DNA of 64,000 nucleotides from Sindora glabra (GCA_020226215.1 CM035236.1:6825001-6889000), one strand, 5' to 3'; counted from the stretch's first letter, positions 50,640-64,000 are shown. Program-made: numbers and translations. The notes: a model not told the origin generated them from the letters alone.

Positions 50640-51500
50640 AACAGGCATTACGTTAAGGCTTGGGTTTTTGGTGCAACCTTGATGGTACCAATGGCCCTGA
50701 ATTTTGCACCAAGTCTTAAAGCCAGAAGGAACTTGCCAATGGTAAATGCTTCCTCCTCCCTTACGTATCGACCCAAGCATCTCCTGGGTGTTGGGATATG
50801 CCTATACAGGGAAACTGGTAACCCGCGTATTCCAGAGATTTGCAGTTTAGTTACAACAAGATATAAATCAGTTTCCAACTGGTGGCAACTTAGCCACCAG
50901 AAAATTAAAGACCTTAAATTGGCATTCAAAATTGGAATCTGGAGAATATCTCTTGCTCCCTGCCTATTATGACAAAGTTCTATCCAATTCAAAGTCCATT
51001 ACATAGAAGTATGAAATAAAATTGGATTGCTTACCCCACATTCTTATATAAACACACCTCCAATTTTTAACAGTGACATATGCAGATCACAACTACTTTG
51101 GATTTGTTTACTTTCATTGCTATATCATCCTGAGACAAGTAGAACAGCCCCCATCAATCTGTGTTTACACTACAGCCTACGGTAGTAACAGCACCATCCA
51201 AAGTTTTCAACTCTTTCCTGCCAGCTTGCTGGATAACCCAAGAAAAGTGTCAAATCAAAAGAGAGAAATTATTCAACCAAATAGTCATAAACAAATCTAC
51301 ATAACAAACACAATCAAACCAAGTTTTATCAAGAATTACCTGCCTTCAGATAATTGGAAGCTCACTGAAATGCTCCTCTGTGGCAAGATTCAACTCCTTT
51401 TACACAAGTCCTGATCTTTGTTTACCTATTCATTCAAGGAGGCAGCAAGTGGGTAGCTTTGGTAGGGTATTATTATTGGTGCACCTTGATGGTACCAATG
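50640..51500. other. Moderate-GC segment bounded by a repeated 23-24 bp motif
   Basis: The words TTGGTGCAACC / TTGGTGCACC followed by TTGATGGTACCAATG occur at about 50668 and at about 51478, 810 bp apart in the same orientation. The first copy also forms a 9 bp stem with TTGCACCAA at 50704-50712. Open frames exist on both strands (50679-50972 +, 50648-50992 -, 51073-51414 +), but none carries a motif I know. It could be UTR or an old element. Confidence 0.4.
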
Positions 51501-52240
51501 ACATCCGGTTATAATTCCGGCATTTCTTGCTGAAACAATTTGTTGTTGGGTAATTATTGTTTGCTCAAGAAAGAAAAATCGACAACTTGTCCTTTAATCT
51601 TTTATTGGATTCCTTCGCTTTTTATTTATTAATCTTTTGTGGCTCATGCTGATTCTAATTTCAATCTCGTGGTAATTGATCCACCCTGGAAAAACTGCAA
51701 GTGCCTATTAGAAGGTAAGGTAACTGATTAGATCCATCAACTTTGATCTTTTGATGATTTAGAGCATAACATTCAAGGTCCTGGGCATTTCTAGAGGGCA
51801 AGTTATACTGTTCAGAATCGATTTATAAATCCATTCATATATGATTTAAAACTAAATTCTGACATCTCGAGAATTGATTCTTCAAAGCCTTCAATAAGTT
51901 CAAAAAGCCTTGCAATTTCATCCCATTCAAAATATTTTATTATTATTAAAATTATATTTATCAAATAATTTGATTACAATTCAATCATTTTCAAAATATT
52001 TTGGTACCATCAAAATTATATTTAAATAAATGGAGTTAAGTTGAACAGGCATGACTTTTAAAAGAATGAATATTCTTCGTACTATGATATAATATTATTA
52101 TAAATTTGTCCTTTAATATCAAAGTAAATATATCAGTGTTAGATAAAGTGAAAATCAATATATATATTAGCACGGTAACATTTTTATTAATAAACGCAAT
52201 TTATCACTTAGTTCAAGAATAGATGTCTAAAAAAATACAA
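51500..52240. other. Non-coding DNA, nothing identified
   Basis: No coding motif was recognised. AT content rises steadily after 51900. Confidence 0.4.
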
Positions 52241-52241
52241 G

Positions 52242-52722
52242 GATGTTTTATACATTATTTTAAAAAATTTATCTTTTCTTTTCGCAAGATTTTATACATT
52301 AATTTTTAAAATAATTAATATTTAAAATTATGTAAATAGTGTAATTTTTGAAAATATGAAGATGTTTTAGATGTTGGTTCAAAAAAATTATCATTTTTTC
52401 TTATTGAAATTTTAGACATTAATTCATTAAATAATCAACATTTAATGTTATATGAGCGATGTGTTATTTTTTAAAATATAGACATTTTAGATGTTGGTTT
52501 CTTAAAAAAAATGTCATCTTTTCTTTTTGTGAAACTTTAAATATTGATTCATAAAATAATTTACATTTAAAATTATGTAAGTAGTATCATTTTAAAAAAT
52601 ATGAGAATATTTTAAACGTTGATTCTTCAAAAAAATTATATTTTCATTTTGTGAGATTTTAAATATCGATTCATAAAATAATCGATGTTTACAATAATGT
52701 GAGTAATATCATTTTCAAGCTA
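52242..52722. repeat. Tandem array, four units of about 120 bp
   Basis: Units begin near 52242, 52361, 52481 and 52605. Each has GA(T/C)(G/A)TTTTA, GTTGRTT or a similar word, a run of A, ATCTTTTCTTTTTGTGA-type wording, ATTGATTCATAAAATAAT and AAAATTATGTAAGTAGT. The units are diverged, so the array is old. Confidence 0.8.
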
Positions 52723-55700
52723 TACAATAAGAAAAAAGAATTTTCCTCATTATCACTTTCACTTTCATTCTTTTTTGTTTTGAAACTCTCAAATTCAATT
52801 TTCATTTTCATTCAATTCTCTCTACAAAGTATTAAATCTCATTTTGCCATTCACCACATATTGATAAGTAACTAATATTTCTTTAGCTAATATCAATTGA
52901 TCATAAAATACGTTAAAAATAAAATATAGAGCTATCTTTCTTACTTATATTTTTCAAATCTGTATCTCTTTTTATTTCTTTGATTTTTTGCTTTAAAATA
53001 TTTTTGTTTGTCTTTACTTTATATAACTTTTATGTTGAATTATGAGTTTTAAATGCTTATTATATATTTGATAAAATATTGCAACAAATATTGAAATTGG
53101 CCAAAAATAATAAGAAATCTTTATTACATAGGTTCTTAAAATATTTTTATTTATATCTCCTTTATATAATTTTTTAGGTTATATTTGAATTTTAAATGTT
53201 TATTATAAATTTGATAAAATATTATAGAGAAATCTGAAATTGACTAATAATGATAAATAATAGAGAAAAAATGAAAAAAAAGTTCATCAAAACTATCATT
53301 TTTTGTAATTTCAAGAAGGAGAAAACTTTTTTTGTGGTTTAAGCTTTATAAAAAAATGGATAAATTTAAAAAAAATTACATAAAAGTAATATAAAATTTA
53401 TTTCAAATGGACAATTAAGTGTGAAGTTATAATCTTTCAAAGTTTTTAATTCAAAATATATATTTTCTATAGGATACTAAATATATTCAATTTTTATTAT
53501 GAATATTAGGGTAGGGATACAAAGAATTAATATTAAAATAATTAGTATGTAAGCATTTCATATCAATTTTTTACTAAAAATTGATCTAAAATGTAAAAAC
53601 TTAAATATTTTTAAAAGAAAATACATCAATTTTTTTGTTAAAAAATTGATATTGTTACATATATTTTACATCGATTCTAAAATTGATATTAAATTATTAA
53701 ATACACACACATATGATAAATAGTAATCAATGTAAAAATTTAAAAATTTTAAAAATTGGTGTTAAAGGACAATTCTGCAATAATATTATAGTTGTGTAAT
53801 TTGCAAACAAACAAATCATTTATAATTTGAAAAATTCTACAGCACACCAGGGGATTCCAAACTCGAAGTGACATAGCATATTGTAGGCCATCGGATGAGA
53901 TTACAAATTAAGTTATGTTACATCATTCCGGATTTAGAATCCTTCGAATGCCGTAACAAGACCCCTGTAACTTTAATCCTCCCAAGTCTCAATCTTCACC
54001 GGTTGTTTTCAAAATATTTTATTTTATTTTATTTGTTTTTTCCTCTCTACTTTGATAATAATGCTAAGAGTGACCGCTAAAACGCATTTTCTTCAGCCAA
54101 GCAAAGTGTAAAGAAAACAAGCTTGATTTGCACGCCTGGCTATAACGATATTTATTAAGACAAGTGGGGATTATTTAGTGCAAGAGCTTTACACAAAGTA
54201 CAATAAACTAATCATGTTTCATAATTGTTGCCATGAGACATTTGCCGTTGTTTTGTTTGGCTAAGTACGCGGGAATTGAAATTCTTTCAAGTGCGAGATG
54301 CATTTAAAAAAAAAAAGTAAAATAAGACATTATAATTTTTTATAAAGATTAAAAAATTAAAAATATGATAAATAATAATTAATTAAAAATAATTTTTAAA
54401 TTTATAATTATTATTTATTATGAAAAATAATAATAAAAATAAAGTACATTTACATTTTATAGGAGCCAATTCCAAGTAGATAATGATCCTAGTTGTCCAC
54501 AGTAAGCCCCCATGTTTGAAGATACGATCCAGTTGAGAATTTAAAAAGCAAGCTCCTCATATAAAGGACGACCCAATAACCCAGTGATTAAGGTTTTGCT
54601 CTGCCCACATAACTCTATTTTGCCAATCTAATATATCGGACTACTATTCATACATTTTTAAAGGCGCACCAACAAAATATGGATTTTTATTAGCATCCAC
54701 TTAAATATTGCTAATTTGTAATAAAAAGCTGCAAAAATTTTTATTAGTATGGAGTATATTTAATAAACTAATATCTAAAAAATAAATAGAATGATTATTA
54801 AAACATTAATGAAATGGGCTATGCGTAACTAATATAAGTTTAAATATAATTTACTAGTGTAGATTATAGTTTTACACTACCACTTATTTATATATTATCA
54901 CATTATTATAAAATTGTTAAAACTTTATTATTAATAAAAAAAATTTAATTACTCCAATTTTTTAATAATGTGATGCCAAAAATTACAAAAATATATTTTT
55001 GTATACTCAAATATCCATAGAAAGTCATCCTTTCTATGAGAATTTTTTTATGGATGCATTCACTATAGATTTAAATTTAAATTTATTGCTTGATCAAATG
55101 TTTGGGTCGATATCACTAGTACGCTTCGAGATCTCCTAAGACATCACAATACCCAATGCCACAATCAATTTAGAAAAAACGAAATAATTTTACTTGTCGA
55201 TCAATATTACAATTGTGAATAAAGCTAGCTACTTCTGTGATGACAAAGTGATTTTAAAGCAGAAAACCATTGAAAACAAGCCAGATATACAAATACGGAT
55301 TGACTGGATAGGTACATGGGCACTCTTGGGCTATCAAGCTGGCCCCAACTCTTGATGTAGTGCCTCTGGGCCATGCTCCTTATTTGAGTAATATTTTATT
55401 GGCCGCCCAATTACGAAGTCTTCTTTAGACTTTCTTGTGTAAAACTCTTTGTTTAAAATAATAAATTAATCAAATCTTTTTATGACTTGTCCTTTCTGTA
55501 TGCGTTCAAATGGATCGGATCAATTGTGTTGGCCACTTGGCCTGGGACTTGACCCATACCCCACACCCCCAAAAAAGGTTTTATTGACTTAGAATAAACT
55601 AGCACTATTTGCAGTCTCTCAAAATAGAGATTAATGTCTACCGTATCAAAAAAATTTCATAAAAATGGAGATTCAAAACACAAAGCATGAAGTTTAAAGG

Positions 55701-55902
55701 TTCCTTAGTAGAATAACTACGATGATTATTAATACAAAATCAATGTTGCATTTATCTCAAATTTTGTAACAATTTTTTATCTCACACTAAATGTCGATTA
55801 TATAAAAAATCAACATTATAACTCTATTTTGATTTTTTATATCGAATATTTATTTCCCATTAGACATCATTTGTCTAATAACTAATGTAGAATTTTACAT
55901 TA
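52723..55902. other. AT-rich DNA, no gene recognised
   Basis: No coding motif was recognised. A slightly GC-richer patch at 53840-54010 (CGATGAGATTACA, CCGTAACAAGACCC) could be an exon remnant but was not identified. A second such patch lies at 54460-54620. Confidence 0.4.
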
Positions 55903-56170
55903 TAGTTTTATAATGTCAATTGTTAATTATAATTGATATGTTAATTTACTCATATTTTTAAAGATACCACAACATCATCATATATGTTAATTTATCCTTT
56001 AATTAGCATCAATATGTTAATATTTTATAACAAATTATAATTTTATAATGTTAATTGTTAATTAAAATTGACATATTAATTTACTCATATTTTCAAAAAT
56101 ATCACAACACCATTATATATGTTAATTTGTCCTTTAATCAACATTAATGCCAACATTATATGACAATTTT
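55903..56170. repeat. Tandem duplication, two units of 134 bp
   Basis: Both units read TTTTATAATGT(C/T)AATTGTTAAT, then TTAATTTACTCATATTTT, CACAACA(T/C)CAT, ATATATGTTAATTT(A/G)TCC, TTTAAT.A(G/A)CATTAAT or similar, and GTTAATATT or CCAACATTATA. Units start near 55903 and 56037. Few differences. Confidence 0.85.
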
Positions 56171-59100
56171 ACAATAGTGTTTCTACTCAATACTTTCCTG
56201 ATATTAATCTAAAATTACTTATATATAAGTATAAAAGGAATTATTTGTCTAGGTATTCAAAATTCTAAACAAAATTATAGGATAATGTATGAAAGTTTAT
56301 TTTCTTTTGTTACAATCTATTATTTTCTAAATATTAAAAAATGTGATTTGGCAAAGGAATAATATAGTAAGTGTTTAAAGATTAAATAGAAATGGAACTT
56401 GACAAATATCATATAGAAAGATCAAAATTGCATTAATTACATACTTATGGGAGAAAAATAAATTATTTTTAATTAAAAAATTAAAATTACGTTTAAACCT
56501 AAATTTTAAAACTATCCAAAAAAAAGATAAGTTCAAGATAAACTAACATGTCACACCATATAATAAGAGTAACCAAAAGGAATGTTTCTATATCCATTCC
56601 ACATGTAGTAGATTGGAGATTGAGACTATTGTCTAACTGTAGGTTCACAAAGATCAATAAATTATTATAGATATGATTGTGACCATTTCATCATAAAAGG
56701 GATTTAGCAAAAGGTTCAAGTAATTGTAAAATTTCATCTTATAAAATATCTATGTATGATTCCTGTCCACTAATATGATTTGATGATAAAAATATTTTTA
56801 TAAAACTAATAATTGGTATGAGAGCTAATAAATCATATAAATATAGTCAATAATTCATATGCAAATTTGCAATATGGATTGTGATTTACTACTTTATCAT
56901 TAATGATAAGAATTTCTTCCATTAAAATTTTGCTATGAATCTTTAAATTATTTCATAACTTTGTTCTCATTTAAATTTTCATGTTTAATTATGAGTATAT
57001 GATTATTGAGTTCTAACCACATGAATTATTTGTCAAATTCAATGTATAATTAATCCTCTATGATCTATATATTTAGATGAATTTTAGTATGTGTTCTATA
57101 TATCATTGCGTGTAATGTACTTTTCAAATATATATATTATCATGTACATGGTTTTGAATCCTTACCAATCATATATCATTTATATATGGATTTCAAAATT
57201 TGTTATTATTTGAATTACTAATGTATTGTTTACTTACAACTTTAATTTTACCTTTATTTTTATCACTACTTTTTTTGGCAACATGTTTTTAAAAATTAGC
57301 AACAAAAAATTCTGTCACTAATCACTATTTTTTAATAGTTTTTATTTCATCTTTTCCACAGAAAAATCTCGAAATGAAAAGATCAAAAATACAAAACAAA
57401 GTTATTATTTAAGCAAATTACAAGTTTTATGTAAAATTATAAAACCAAATTATGCCTAGTCAAATAGAACGCAATATGAAGCTAATAAGACCATTAGAAC
57501 ATGAATGAGATCCAAATCTAACAAAAATAGACTCTTGTATCACACTAGTTTATATCATACATGCACTACAAATTATATATAAAAGATATCTTTACCTATA
57601 TAATGGGGAATAGTTCCAAATATGTTGGAACCAAATTTGCAATATTCAATTTGTTTTCATATATATTATTTTAGGAAAAAGATCTTTATAAAATAAAATT
57701 TAAAAAAATATTAGAAAATGTGCCACATATATTACCACTTCCAATCAATGCTACTCCAAGTTTAACTTTTACTTAAAGTGCTACACTTTCCCATCAAAAG
57801 TTTTATTTTAAACATTTTTAAAATTATAAAATAAGATTTCTATTATTTTTAATTAGAACATAGATAACTTAAAGAGAATTCAACAAAAAATGCTAGAGGA
57901 TATTGATATTTGTAAAATTCAAATTTAATATGTAAGCAGAGTAAATAAATTTTAAAAAAGTATTCCACTTGACAATTTCATCTTATATTAAAAACTTTTT
58001 GTCATAGCCACCTTAAAATGGGGAGTAATTTCATATAAAGAAGTGTAATAAAATTTTATAAATATAAAAAAATTGAATTTGTGAAATAAATATATATTTA
58101 AATTAATTATAATATGTTATAAGTATCAAAACACATTAAAATTTAACAAACTAAACTAACAACAAAAAGATACATTACAATAACTTATAAGTCTACATTT
58201 TGTGTTACTACTATGTTATCATAACCAATGAAGAAATATACTTACCAAAAAATATTAAAGCATATTACACTAATTCTTTTCTATACCTAGCATTTTAATA
58301 TTTTGTATTATAATTTATGCCTAGTATAAAGTAGTTAAATAATCTCTAAAGTTTTAAATATAGGAAACTTTAAAGGAAAAATATATGCACGACAAATATA
58401 CATGATTTATGCATGAAATATCAACGTCATTCTTGAGATTGTCTAAAATAAATAGAATTTAATCTTACCTATTGGCTTTAAGATCAAAATATATACCTTC
58501 TCAAGCAATTCAACATCCTAAACTTTGCCTTTATCACCTATACATAATACACAACACATTGTCTTGAAGAAGAAAACATATAATCAATTGTAACCAATGA
58601 AAATTAGATAAGAAATCTCATAATATTTTATTAACCTAGATTGGGATCCCTTGCTATAAGTTTATGTGTATCTTCTACCATTTTGGATGCTTCCATAACA
58701 TAAAGATGTTTAATACCAATTTGAAAAGGAATAGAAAAGACATGATAAAAAATATTTGATGTAAGAAAAGATAAACACTTTCAAATTTCAATTTTTCATA
58801 CAATTGAAAGTAATAAGCCTTATTTTATACATAAAACAGACTATTGAGTAGCAAATAATGATAAAAAAAACCACCATCAATAGCAAGATTAACTACTACA
58901 TGACTTAAAAAGTTAGTGTAGTTATCAATAATTGTAGTATAAAGAAAAACAATTAATTAATACATTAGGTAAAAATAAAAGGAAAGGTATTTAATTGTGC
59001 TTTATTAAACAAAGCTACTAATGAACTTTACAATGAATTGAATAAAAGGAACTCTATCTTTAAATGATACAATCTATCTTTATGTAATCCTGTAACATAT

Positions 59101-60670
59101 TTTGCTAATGCAAATGTTATCCATAGTAATGGAAATACATCTTGAAGAAGATGCCTCTAATATTTCGTTAAATTTACTTTTAGAATTTGTTGTAGTTTCA
59201 TGTAGTAAGTTCTCTCTTAATTGTAGAAAGATATATACTTAATTAAGCAACTATCAATCTTTACAAACATATATGATAAAACATAATCTTGCAATTAAAC
59301 ATATAGGAGTGAATGGTATGTGATTAAGTCATTGAAATAAATAAGCAATGCTACTATAAGTTTCATTTTTCATAAATCTAGCATCAAATATTCACTTAGT
59401 GCACAAACCTTATTATAATAGACAAAGATGGCCTAAAGTAGTCAAAATTAATTCAATTTGGCTAGTCCTTTCTTTAATTCAATTTTAAAATAAATCACAC
59501 TAAATTTTAAGAAGAATAAATTGTTTAAATATATAAAAGGTTGTCTTTGATATGCAACTTAAAGCATTATTAGACAATAATGGCCTTTTTTATTGTAAGT
59601 TTCACATAAATATCCAATGTAACACCTTGAACACTAAATTCTATCTTGTTGGAAAATAGTATGAAAACCCATGCTTTCTTTTTCATTTCTAAAATGGATA
59701 ATGACTCCCTTTGAAAATAATGTCTATTTCAAAAGTATCACATTAAAAGGAATAAATGTTTGGAAGGACATCAAAGAAGACAAAAAAATGGTACAACAAC
59801 ATATTATTAAAATCCTAATAAAGCATTAGCATCAAGTTATAAAAAAATCAATAGAATACATAATTTTAATGTAGCATGACAATTTTTTGAATCTTTTCAA
59901 AATTAAATTGTACAAATAAAATAGACTCTACACCTTCTATTCGCAATAATATCTAAAATTTCAATAAATTCATACAAAAGCAAATAATACTACATATAGA
60001 AATAAAACTTCTATAATAAAATTATGCCTTATACCTTTATACTAATATTAGGCCATTTAACCATGCATATTGACTAAATAGGACCTAACTTAAATAGTTA
60101 GAAAATGAAAACCATAAAAATAGACAACTATCAATACATTCTAATTAGAGTAAACAATTATGATATATTGGTCATTAAATGCTACATCACCATTTAATTG
60201 AAAAGAAACATTTTTTACACTTATTATCAGTATTATAATTTAAAACATTAAAAAAAAAGAAAATTTCTAGAAATTAATGCTGCTATCAATTCATGTTCAG
60301 GAAAGGGAAGCTGAATGGATTTAAGATAGTTAAATTCATTATCAAATTAACATTCAAGTATGATTTTTATCATAATATATTTGTAATTAACTATTTTGCA
60401 TAAATCTATATGCTATATAATATGATGAGTGTAATCATGCAATTAACTTTTCAATTCTTGATTTTAATTTTTCTAATAGTTAACTATTATCATAAATTTC
60501 CTATGAATTTATGAAATGTTACCATATCAATATAGGCATGGTCGTATTTAATAATCATCAACTTACTTGTCTCATTAATTTCAAAAATTAAACTACATTA
60601 TTATAAAAGTCAATTTTAGCTTTAATTGACATCTATAAACTAATATAAAATGACCATTATGTAGTAGTGT
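56171..60670. other. AT-rich DNA, probably in part internal sequence of the CACTA element
   Basis: No coding motif could be read. Because the transposase at 60.7-61.5 kb points to lower coordinates, its missing C-terminal half should lie here, but it is too decayed to recognise. Confidence 0.35.
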
Positions 60671-60679
60671 TAATATTAT

Positions 60680-61460
60680 TAGAAGATACTATAATACCTT
60701 AACCAAATCTCTTTTATTGTTATACTATCATTCCTTCTTAATTTATAACATGGTACCACATATTTTCAACATTTCTATGAAGTTTCATAGTCCTTTTAGT
60801 TTAGTATGCAATCATTAATGCAAGCATGTATCTTCTTATATTTTATACCCATTGAGCACATGATTTTCTTAACCTCATAAATACAATTCAATAACTTACT
60901 CCCTTCAAAAAGCATTTCTTTTAATAGTTATAGCAATGTTGTAAAACTCTTATCACTCTAACCATTCTCCATTTTTAAGTTGAACGATCTCATTTTTATA
61001 AAAAATTACGTAAATTTGGTATAACTTGAACATAAAAAGCTTCTCCACATCATTCAACAATATGGAAGATATATAGGTGATAAGTGAAATTATCTTCAAT
61101 ATCATGCACCATGTCCTCCAACCGATCTTCCACTCCCATATCTATGGCATTGTCTTCATCAACTCTTTTAGCTCCACAAATAAGCAAGAAGTTAGGCAAC
61201 TCACATTTCCCATGTCATATCTACCATGTATACACCTAGTCAATGTTTTTGAAAAATAGATGCTTTTTTTATCCCATTAGATCAGGTATCCTAACATAGA
61301 AATATTTCTTATAAGAACATATAATAAGCTCATTACCAATTTTCTTTTCTTATCTTATAGCAAATTTAACAAATTCCTTAATCCCTTGACATATTCAAGA
61401 TTTATATGATGAATAGACATCCATCAATAATCTATAACTATCTAATTTGAATAAAAATGT
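60680..61460 (-). pseudogene. CACTA (En/Spm) TNP2-like transposase relic
   Basis: Read on the reverse strand from about 61075 downwards, it gives a line of conserved TNP2 wording: KMENG, stop, SDKSFTTLL, stop, LLKEMLFEGSKLLNCIYEVK, KIMCSMGIKYKKIHACINDC, ILN, stop, KDYE, then an ICGT remnant of the CPTCGTSRW zinc site and a KVLRYYSI-like end. This is the segment between the N-terminal transposase-associated domain and the catalytic Transposase_21 domain. Upstream, 61240-61460 contains a weak match to the transposase-associated domain. An acidic linker (61085-61150, VDEDNAIDMGVEDRLEDMVH, DIEDN) sits between them, as in the family. Several stops show it is dead. CACTA termini were not located. 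The + strand open frame 61077-61259 is a shadow. Confidence 0.75.
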
Positions 61461-64000
61461 GATAAACACATAAGAAAAATTCACATATAAAAAATATACT
61501 AACATATGAATAATATAAGGGTTCTAAAGGAAAAAAAATTAGACATATAGAATTCAAACAAATTTAAAGGTACACATTATAATATTAAAATATTTTCCTT
61601 TATTTTAGAGCAAAAATAATGAGCTTGAACTCACCTTAATGGTGAAAAAAAAAAGACTTCAGTGAATTAGGGGACAAATTAGAGGTTGAATGTGAGTTTT
61701 GCTAATAATTGGTTGAATATCTCCTTAAAGCATAACAAATCTTATAAGAAAGATGCTCTTACTTTATACTAAGGATGACAAATTTTCAAGTCAAATGGTT
61801 GTCCTATGGACATTATCCCAATGATGCATGGATATGGTAAAAAAATTTACCTCGTGGGATAGGCTTTGCATTTGGAGTAGATTTTAGGATAAATGTAGTA
61901 TTAGTCTAATCTATCTTATGGAGCTCTATATTTTTAATATTATATTTTTATCCTAATTTTTTTAATAATTTAATAATTAAAAATAATTTTTAATAATAAT
62001 ATTTATAATTTTTTAAATTTAATTATTATATATAAGTTGTTAAAAAAAGAAAGGATATAAATAAAATTAAAAAAAAGTTGTTATCCTAACTTAAAAGCCC
62101 ATAAACTCAAAAAAGGAAACCACTAGACTCTAAAATTTATACATCTGCTCTTACTTTGTTGATGTGCATCTTGCCACAATGGCTAATGCGATTAAGAAGA
62201 GCTCATTATCACGATGGTAGATAACAAGCTTGAAGAAAGGTTCAAAAAGAAGGAACTCACTATAGCCTATAGGTAAGCTTTCTTGTTGTAATTTTAACTC
62301 TGAATTCTTTTACTATAGAAACTTATACACCCTTTTGCAATGAGAAAGAGTTTACACTTGAAATCTCAAATTCTTCTATCACGAAAGAGTTTACACTTTA
62401 AAGTTATTTATTTTATCATTCTGTTTGTTTTAATTCCTCAATTATATTTATTGCATTAAATTATTTGTTTTGTTCCATCTTCACTTTGTTAAATTCCATT
62501 TCTATATCTTTTGAATTTATTTTTATTTGTATGCTAATTTGTATTTCCCATTCTGTTAAAATCGATATTGTTTAGTTTAAATTTTTGTTCAATTATTATA
62601 TGTTTCAATTCGCATCTTTAAATTTGTTTCATTTGTTGCAATTCTGTTAATGCAAAACTAAATTATGTCTTATGGTTTGCTTATTTTATTTGGTACCATC
62701 TTATGAGTCTAAACCAGTGTTACTCGATTAAAGTACTATAGAACAAATCACATTAGTTCTTTTGATATTGTTGATTGTTAAATATGATTAGATCCTAGTA
62801 ATTGTTATAGATACTATTTACTCATTTGTTTGAGCATAATTATCTATTGACTTTATGTGCTTTAAATATCTAACTTTTAAACTGAACATGCCAATTTCAA
62901 ATCCATTACCTATCTTTTTTTTTTACTTCTAAAATATTTTTTAATCTTTTTTAGTTATGTGCCTTATGTAGAAGGTTTAAGTTTCGAAAATATAAGTAAG
63001 ATAGCATATAAATTAAAATGTCTTGCATTTTAATGATTTTGTAATTGCTTGCCTTTTGTAAGAAGATTTGTTAGAGCACCTTCATAGGTATTACTTATCT
63101 AAATAGATGACATGGTTCTTTCCAAAATGAAGTTAATGCTTACTATGGATCCAAATTTAATTGCATATTTGAAAAGGAAATTACACTAACTTATATGTAT
63201 TGTTTTGTGGCAAGTATTAACTCAACGCATTTGATTAAGAAAACTAAAATTATAAATTATGAATTAATTTGTTAAGTCTATTTGGTTAGCTTAAACTTTT
63301 TGTTAATTTTATTGGTGTTTCCTTGACAATATATGAACTTAATTTACATGATATATGCTTGTTACGGGCTTAAATCTTTACACCATAATATCTAACAAAT
63401 ATTATAGTTATTTGATGTTTTTGCAAATGATACCAAAATATCTTTTAGCTTGACATCTTGTTGGAAGCAATCAAATCTAACTAGAAGTGTCCCTATTAAA
63501 AGTATCTTCTATTGCTATTAATTTTGAACTAAAAGAGTTACATGAATTAAAACTCTCATTAATGTTGATAAAGATAATATAAAAAATCCAAAAGGATTCA
63601 TTCACTTAAATAAAGGTGGATTAAAATCAAAAGCTTGAGAGCATTTTCATAAGTAAAATATAAATAAACAATGGAAAGTAATTTACAAACATTACAAAAA
63701 AAAAGTTAGAGGTAAGACTAGAATAGATATATTACATCTACATGATCGTATTCAAAAGATACCCTTTTTGAAAGGTGAGAAGACTAAAATAATCCATAAT
63801 TAGTTTTGGTAAAGTTACAGGTGAATCACTTATGGTTGGAAACTATACATTCAAGTAAGAGGTTGCTAGCAAAGAACTTGCTACGATGATCATTTTTTGT
63901 AAGTAACCATTTTTTATAGTTAAGCATATTAATTTTAAAATATTTACCTTTTCCTTTTAACTTTTATTTAGATCAATTTCTTGCAATACAATTAAAAGTG
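61461..64000. other. AT-rich DNA, no gene recognised
   Basis: The second copy of the dispersed repeat lies at about 61828-62000. The remaining 2 kb has no coding motif that I could recognise. Confidence 0.4.
61828..62000. repeat. Dispersed repeat, copy 2 (pair with 2808-3010)
   Basis: GCATGGATATGGTAAAAAAATTTACC, given here as GCATGGATATGG plus TAAAAAAATTTACC, is followed by GGGATAGGC, AAATGTAGTATTA and AATATTATATTTTTATC, in the same order as copy 1. Confidence 0.45.

Overview
The window reads as AT-rich nuclear DNA of a flowering plant, probably a eudicot. Evidence: small exons separated by AT-rich GT-AG introns, a plant-type neprosin (DUF239) gene, relics of plant families (4-coumarate:CoA-ligase-like, B3/REM, RPA70-like), and the usual plant transposon groups (Ty3/gypsy, L1-type LINE, CACTA, hAT and other short terminal-inverted-repeat elements). 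No bacterial-style operon, tRNA, rRNA or organellar gene was recognised. All calls come from reading the sequence by eye; similarity statements rest on remembered family consensus, not on a search.

Layout. 1-4.18 kb: AT-rich intergenic DNA with microsatellites and a dispersed repeat. 4.18-9.05 kb: the only gene that looks intact, a seven-exon neprosin-domain protein of 363 residues on the + strand. All six introns are GT-AG and all junctions fall between codons, but both presumed catalytic glutamates are replaced (Gln170, Trp279). 9.6-17.7 kb: a decayed Ty3/gypsy element (leader with a five-unit minisatellite, gag core, zinc knuckle, reverse transcriptase), cut inside the RT by a 2.76 kb TG...CA-bounded insertion. 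19.1-22.6 kb: two roughly 660 bp direct repeats, the first upstream of an RPA70-like pseudogene, the second upstream of a B3-domain pseudogene. 23-24.4 kb: diverged copies of repeats seen at 16.3-16.7 and 21.1 kb. 25.6-27.45 kb: a terminal-inverted-repeat element with a hAT-like element nested inside; a second copy lies at 46.1-47.2 kb, and its 3' end is part of a 335 bp tandem duplication. 28-38 kb: AT-rich DNA with no recognisable coding sequence. 38.16-39.8 kb: the 3' end of an L1-type LINE ending in a ribonuclease H domain. 44.9-45.5 kb: a hAT-type element with a perfect 8 bp target duplication. 49.5-50.6 kb: 3' exons of a 4CL-like adenylate-forming ligase, clearly dead. 52.2-52.7 and 55.9-56.2 kb: tandem arrays. 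60.7-61.5 kb: a CACTA (En/Spm) transposase relic on the - strand.

The window is therefore one probable gene in a graveyard of transposons and broken gene copies. The points most worth following are the possible loss of catalytic residues in the otherwise intact neprosin gene, the shared 660 bp module upstream of two unrelated gene relics, and the nested and TSD-flanked elements that date events relative to one another. I found no convincing evidence of a wholly new system.
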